Shown here: in pieces, positions 62,101-64,000 of the stretch
How positions within the stretch are numbered: the first letter of the stretch is position 1
Layout: every line of letters begins with the position of its first letter
Source: Sipunculus nudus
Lineage: Eukaryota > Annelida > Sipuncula > Golfingiida > Sipunculidae
DNA length: 64,000 bases
NCBI GenBank assembly: GCA_026874595.1
Contig: CM049318.1
Location: forward strand, 60,858,250-60,922,249
Reading direction: 5' to 3'
The notes under the pieces: model-generated
The model's database searches: none
The model's input: only the letters and a program-made list of their open reading frames with translations
Told to the model about the DNA's origin: nothing
Program-made: the position numbers and the translations under genes

Positions 62101-62323
62101 ATTAACACCAGGTGGCACTGAGTATCATATTACATTAACACAGAAACTGTTTTTTATCATATAGTAATAGGGTATCACATAATATGGTTATCTGATTTGA
62201 CAGTATTATCTGTAAGTAAAATAAAATGAAGGCAGCCCTTACCTTGGAGAATAAAACTGTCAGATGAGTTTCACTTCCTAATAACCAGATGGGGTATTTA
62301 GGATTTTTTAAATTCCAGCCTAC
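56000..62323 (-). CDS. MINDY3: MINDY3 deubiquitinase, C-terminal five exons (partial)
   Basis: Exons in transcript order 62323-62243, 61345-61273, 59187-59112, 57758-57596 and 56149-56000 join in phase (81 + 73 + 76 + 163 + 150 bases) to 180 residues and a stop. MINDY3 (FAM188A/CARP) cleaves Lys48-linked ubiquitin chains; vertebrate proteins are about 445 residues, so this is roughly the last 40 percent. The first exon holds KYPIWLLGSETHLTVLFSK, whose His fits the family's catalytic His. Next come QFDPEGNGFISAEQL and KNKLDPEHLGIITL, the EF-hand-like region, with non-canonical loop positions. ESFTIYHYNGL and TKWPTIELRW follow, and the end TPSLN matches the vertebrate SPSLN end. The catalytic Cys and N-terminal half must lie beyond 64000. 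Introns carry a MITE, a 171-bp satellite and other repeats, but no exon is broken. Confidence 0.93.
56500..57274. mobile_element. MITE with TATATACTGTGGAAGTG inverted ends
   Basis: The 17-bp ends at 56500-56516 and 57258-57274 are inverted copies with one mismatch. Subterminal TTTTAATTTTCACGCTTTTA on the left is matched by AAAAGTGTGAAAATTCA on the right. The 775-bp interior lacks an ORF. TA at the ends suggests a Tc1/mariner-type target. It sits in the last MINDY3 intron. Decayed pieces of the same kind are seen near 29220 and 31440. Confidence 0.7.
57596..57758 (-). CDS. MINDY3: MINDY3 penultimate exon
   Basis: Acceptor CTCTTTCACAG, donor GTAAAA. 163 bases (1 + 54 codons) with NKLDPEHLGI and ESFTIYHYNGL. 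Confidence 0.93.
57759..59111. other. MINDY3 intron with a duplicated ~380-bp segment
   Basis: The segments around 58500-58830 and 58830-59070 share 'AAAAGGTATGGTTCT..AGGCAC' or 'GGTGCC..AGAACC.TACCTTTTATTTTTTTTGG', AAGTAAAAGC(C/A)CTACATAAAAAAGG, 'TTGTATGATTTTAT.T.CTTGAAAG.AATGTCCGAG' and 'TATTGAAAAT.AAAATAA' phrases, showing direct duplication with divergence. Confidence 0.6.
59112..59187 (-). CDS. MINDY3: MINDY3 exon (EF-hand-like segment)
   Basis: Acceptor TGTTGTAG, donor GTAAGT. 76 bases (2 + 24 codons + 2) reading NGFISAEQLQHLLACLDL. Confidence 0.93.
59481..60683. repeat. 171-bp satellite array, seven monomers
   Basis: Monomers start (TAAACAATGC) at 59481, 59652, 59829, 60000, 60171, 60342 and 60513. 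Intervals are 171, 177, 171, 171, 171 and 171; the 177 reflects a GTAAGT duplication in monomer 2. Monomers are nearly identical, with diagnostic variants such as AAAGCAGACC versus AAAGTTGACC and AATCGAATAA versus AATCAAAAAA. The array lies in a MINDY3 intron. The 80-codon ORF at its end is an artefact. Confidence 0.95.
60684..61272. other. MINDY3 intron, possible SINE-like segment
   Basis: At 60815-60985 the minus strand reads like an interspersed repeat (CAACCCAGAGAAAAGCACAG, ATGGAACCTGGGTCACCAGG). No second copy is visible in the window. Confidence 0.3.
61273..61345 (-). CDS. MINDY3: MINDY3 exon
   Basis: Acceptor TTTTATTTTAAG, donor GTAAGC. 73 bases (24 codons + 1) reading HLVVRETPDLIAKK and FSQFDPEG. 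Confidence 0.92.
61346..62242. other. MINDY3 intron, nothing else seen
   Basis: No repeat or exon recognised in this intron. Confidence 0.5.
62243..62323 (-). CDS. MINDY3: MINDY3 exon with catalytic-His segment
   Basis: Acceptor TACTGTAG, donor GTAAGG. 27 codons with PIWLLGSETHLTVLFSK. A start four bases inside (after GGTAG) is possible but would shift the phase, so 62323 is preferred. Confidence 0.88.
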
Positions 62324-62516
62324 CTACAGTAATCACAGAATACAGTAAAATAAAATTATTAGCTGTAACTCCTAAAATTATTGTACAAAAACAGTACATG
62401 TGTTTAAAAAAAGTATTTCATTCAATACATTAATGTACACATGCAATACCTAATTAAGGCATCATACCTTAAAGTAAATGTCTGGTGAAGAATCAGTTTG
62501 TACCAGTACTTACAAT

Positions 62517-64000
62517 AACTAGAATACGGGTAGTCGACAAGGGACTACATGTATCCGCCAAAATCACAGTGGGACGGGTGTAGTGAGGCATGGATTGAAT
62601 GGCAAGGGGAATAGAGTTAGATGTGTTACATATTAGCATTGATGTCTGCCATGTAAACATGATTGTAGGTGGCGCCACCTGTTATTTGAATGAGAAACTA
62701 TCCCAGATGTTTATACATACAAAATTTCAGGTGGATAAGTCAAACCACTGCTGGAATATGAGTGATTTTAATATCCCATAGCAGACAAACAGATGGACAC
62801 TGCGCAAAAATGGTTGCAGGTGGCGCCACAAGTTTGTTGTATGATAAAGAGCTATGTGAGATCTAAACACATGCAAATTTTCAGGAAGATAAATCACACC
62901 AGTCCAGAGATATTACCATGGATATCTGCAGTATGAACGTGAACGTAGGTGGCGCCACCTGTCATAAAATCAAGAAAGCTATCCAGGATGTATATGCATG
63001 CCGACTACAGGTGAATTAATCTAACCACTGCAAAGATTTGATTTTAACCAAAGTCAGACAAACAGATGGACACTGTGCAAAAATGGTTGCAGGTGGCGCC
63101 ACCATTTTTGTGTATGTAATTAGGCTATCCAGGGGATACATTTGTGCAAAATTGTTTTCCTATATTGTCAAATGAGTCCGAAGATATGTGGATTAATGTG
63201 TCAAAACAGATGCACAGATGGACGCACTGGAGAGAGGAAAGGTCAGAGGTCAATGCCAAATGGATAGGCACCAGTTCACATGTGACCCGATAACTGGTGA
63301 AAGTTTCAGAAAAATCGGTCCAGTGGTCACAGAGGAATTCTCCAGATGAATACGGCGGCAGCTGAACCCGGTCAAAAACATAGTATCCCCAATACTTTGT
63401 TTTGGCGGATACAAATACACAATTTCCTGGATTACAAAAATTTCAGGACTGTAACTTTCATATAGGTACAAGGTTGACCTATTTCCTATAGCACATATAA
63501 AATCCAGAATAAGACATTTTTGTCTTTAAAATTTATTTTGAGTTTTGCTTTACTGATGTAATCTCCTGTTCTGCTCATCTGAATAAATGTAAAAACACAT
63601 TTTTTTTAAAACATGGCTTATTTGTTTATAATCCTTTCCTGTTTCAACTTTTTTGCCATTTCTCTGTATTTGCTTTATTATGTACAGGGCTGGCTATTGA
63701 CACAAAATTAGTTTGTAAAACTAGAATACAGGTAGTCGACAAGCGACTACGTGTATCCGCCAAAATCAGAGTGGGACAGGTGAAGTGAGGCATGGATTGA
63801 ATGGCAAGGGGAAATAGAGTTAGATGAGTTGCATATTAGCATGGATGTCTGCAGCCGAAATGTGTATGTTGGTTGCGCCACCTACCACAAAATCCAGAAA
63901 GCTGTCCAAATTATATACACATGCAAAATTTTAGGCAGATAAGTCAAACCACTACATGTATATGGGAGTTTTTATCCCACAGCAGACAAACAGATGGACT
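62517..64000. repeat. ~1.2-kb direct repeat with GGTGGCGCCACC submodules
   Basis: The phrase AACTAGAATAC(G/A)GGTAGTCG, then GACTAC(A/G)TGTATCCGCCAAA and AGGCATGGATTGAATGGCAA, occurs at 62517 and 63719, an offset of 1202 bases. Copy 2 runs off the window. Inside copy 1, ~140-bp submodules carry AGGTGGCGCCACC cores at 62667, 62815, 62947 and 63091, with 'CAGACAAACAGATGGACACT' tails. It lies in the next MINDY3 intron if the gene continues to the right. Confidence 0.8.

Noticed and set aside
62460-62520. Extra MINDY3 exon before a GGTATGATG donor
   Set aside because: Only about 15 bases lie between the nearest acceptor-like CAG and the donor, and no MINDY3 residues can be read there.

Overview
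This is a eukaryotic, AT-rich, intron- and repeat-dense window from an invertebrate animal. The best guess is a mollusc, probably a bivalve. That rests on the style of its interspersed repeats (tails with ACAGACGGACAGATGGAC, the 'gaccttgacc' modules, the MITE with ATACTGTGGAAGTG ends), on long TA/TAA/CT microsatellites, and on a CTLD gene with a mucin-like stalk. The species cannot be told from the sequence. No bacterial genes, operons, CRISPR arrays, rRNA or convincing tRNA genes were seen.

Two protein-coding genes are solid. (1) A complete four-coding-exon gene on the plus strand (45766-50815) encodes a 450-residue membrane C-type lectin: signal peptide, one C-type lectin domain, a long Ser/Thr-rich stalk, one transmembrane helix and a short tail. 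All exon phases agree. Its sugar/calcium site looks half lost: QPD is kept, the WND position reads WSA. (2) The 3' half of MINDY3 (a Lys48-specific deubiquitinase) lies on the minus strand at 56000-62323. It has five exons with consistent phases and covers the catalytic-His segment, the EF-hand-like segment and the true C-terminus ending in SLN. Its 5' exons lie beyond the right edge. The two genes are convergent and their products have no evident shared pathway.

Weaker coding signals are a broken RecQ-type helicase start (5730-5969), a two-exon Cys-rich candidate (10490-10950, with a downstream AATAAA), three exon-like blocks at 22790-24756 whose phases do not fully join, an 87-codon ORF with an immediate poly(A) signal (31861-32124), and a promoter-like cluster with a poly(A) signal but no clear ORF (28305-29005).

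The rest is repeat architecture. A 1.7-kb minisatellite (30-bp unit in a 60-bp higher-order unit) fills 1768-3472. A dispersed repeat occurs at 4560-5170 and 11640-12180, the second copy flanked by GACTC-rich arms that look like hAT subterminal repeats. A palindrome/G-quadruplex structure lies at 8450-8925. An ~0.8-kb unit is duplicated in tandem at 17896-19445. Another dispersed repeat occurs at 19831 and 26554. A 1905-bp hAT-type element (35061-36965) has 12-bp terminal inverted repeats and a perfect 8-bp target-site duplication, followed by a 44-bp satellite. A 1.2-kb pogo/Tigger-like element lies at 40841-42038. A mosaic of short modules spans 42.5-45.6 kb. In the MINDY3 introns there are a 775-bp MITE and seven 171-bp satellite monomers. 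A ~1.2-kb unit starts to repeat at 62517 and 63719. A GGTGGCGCCACC palindrome recurs through 42-64 kb.
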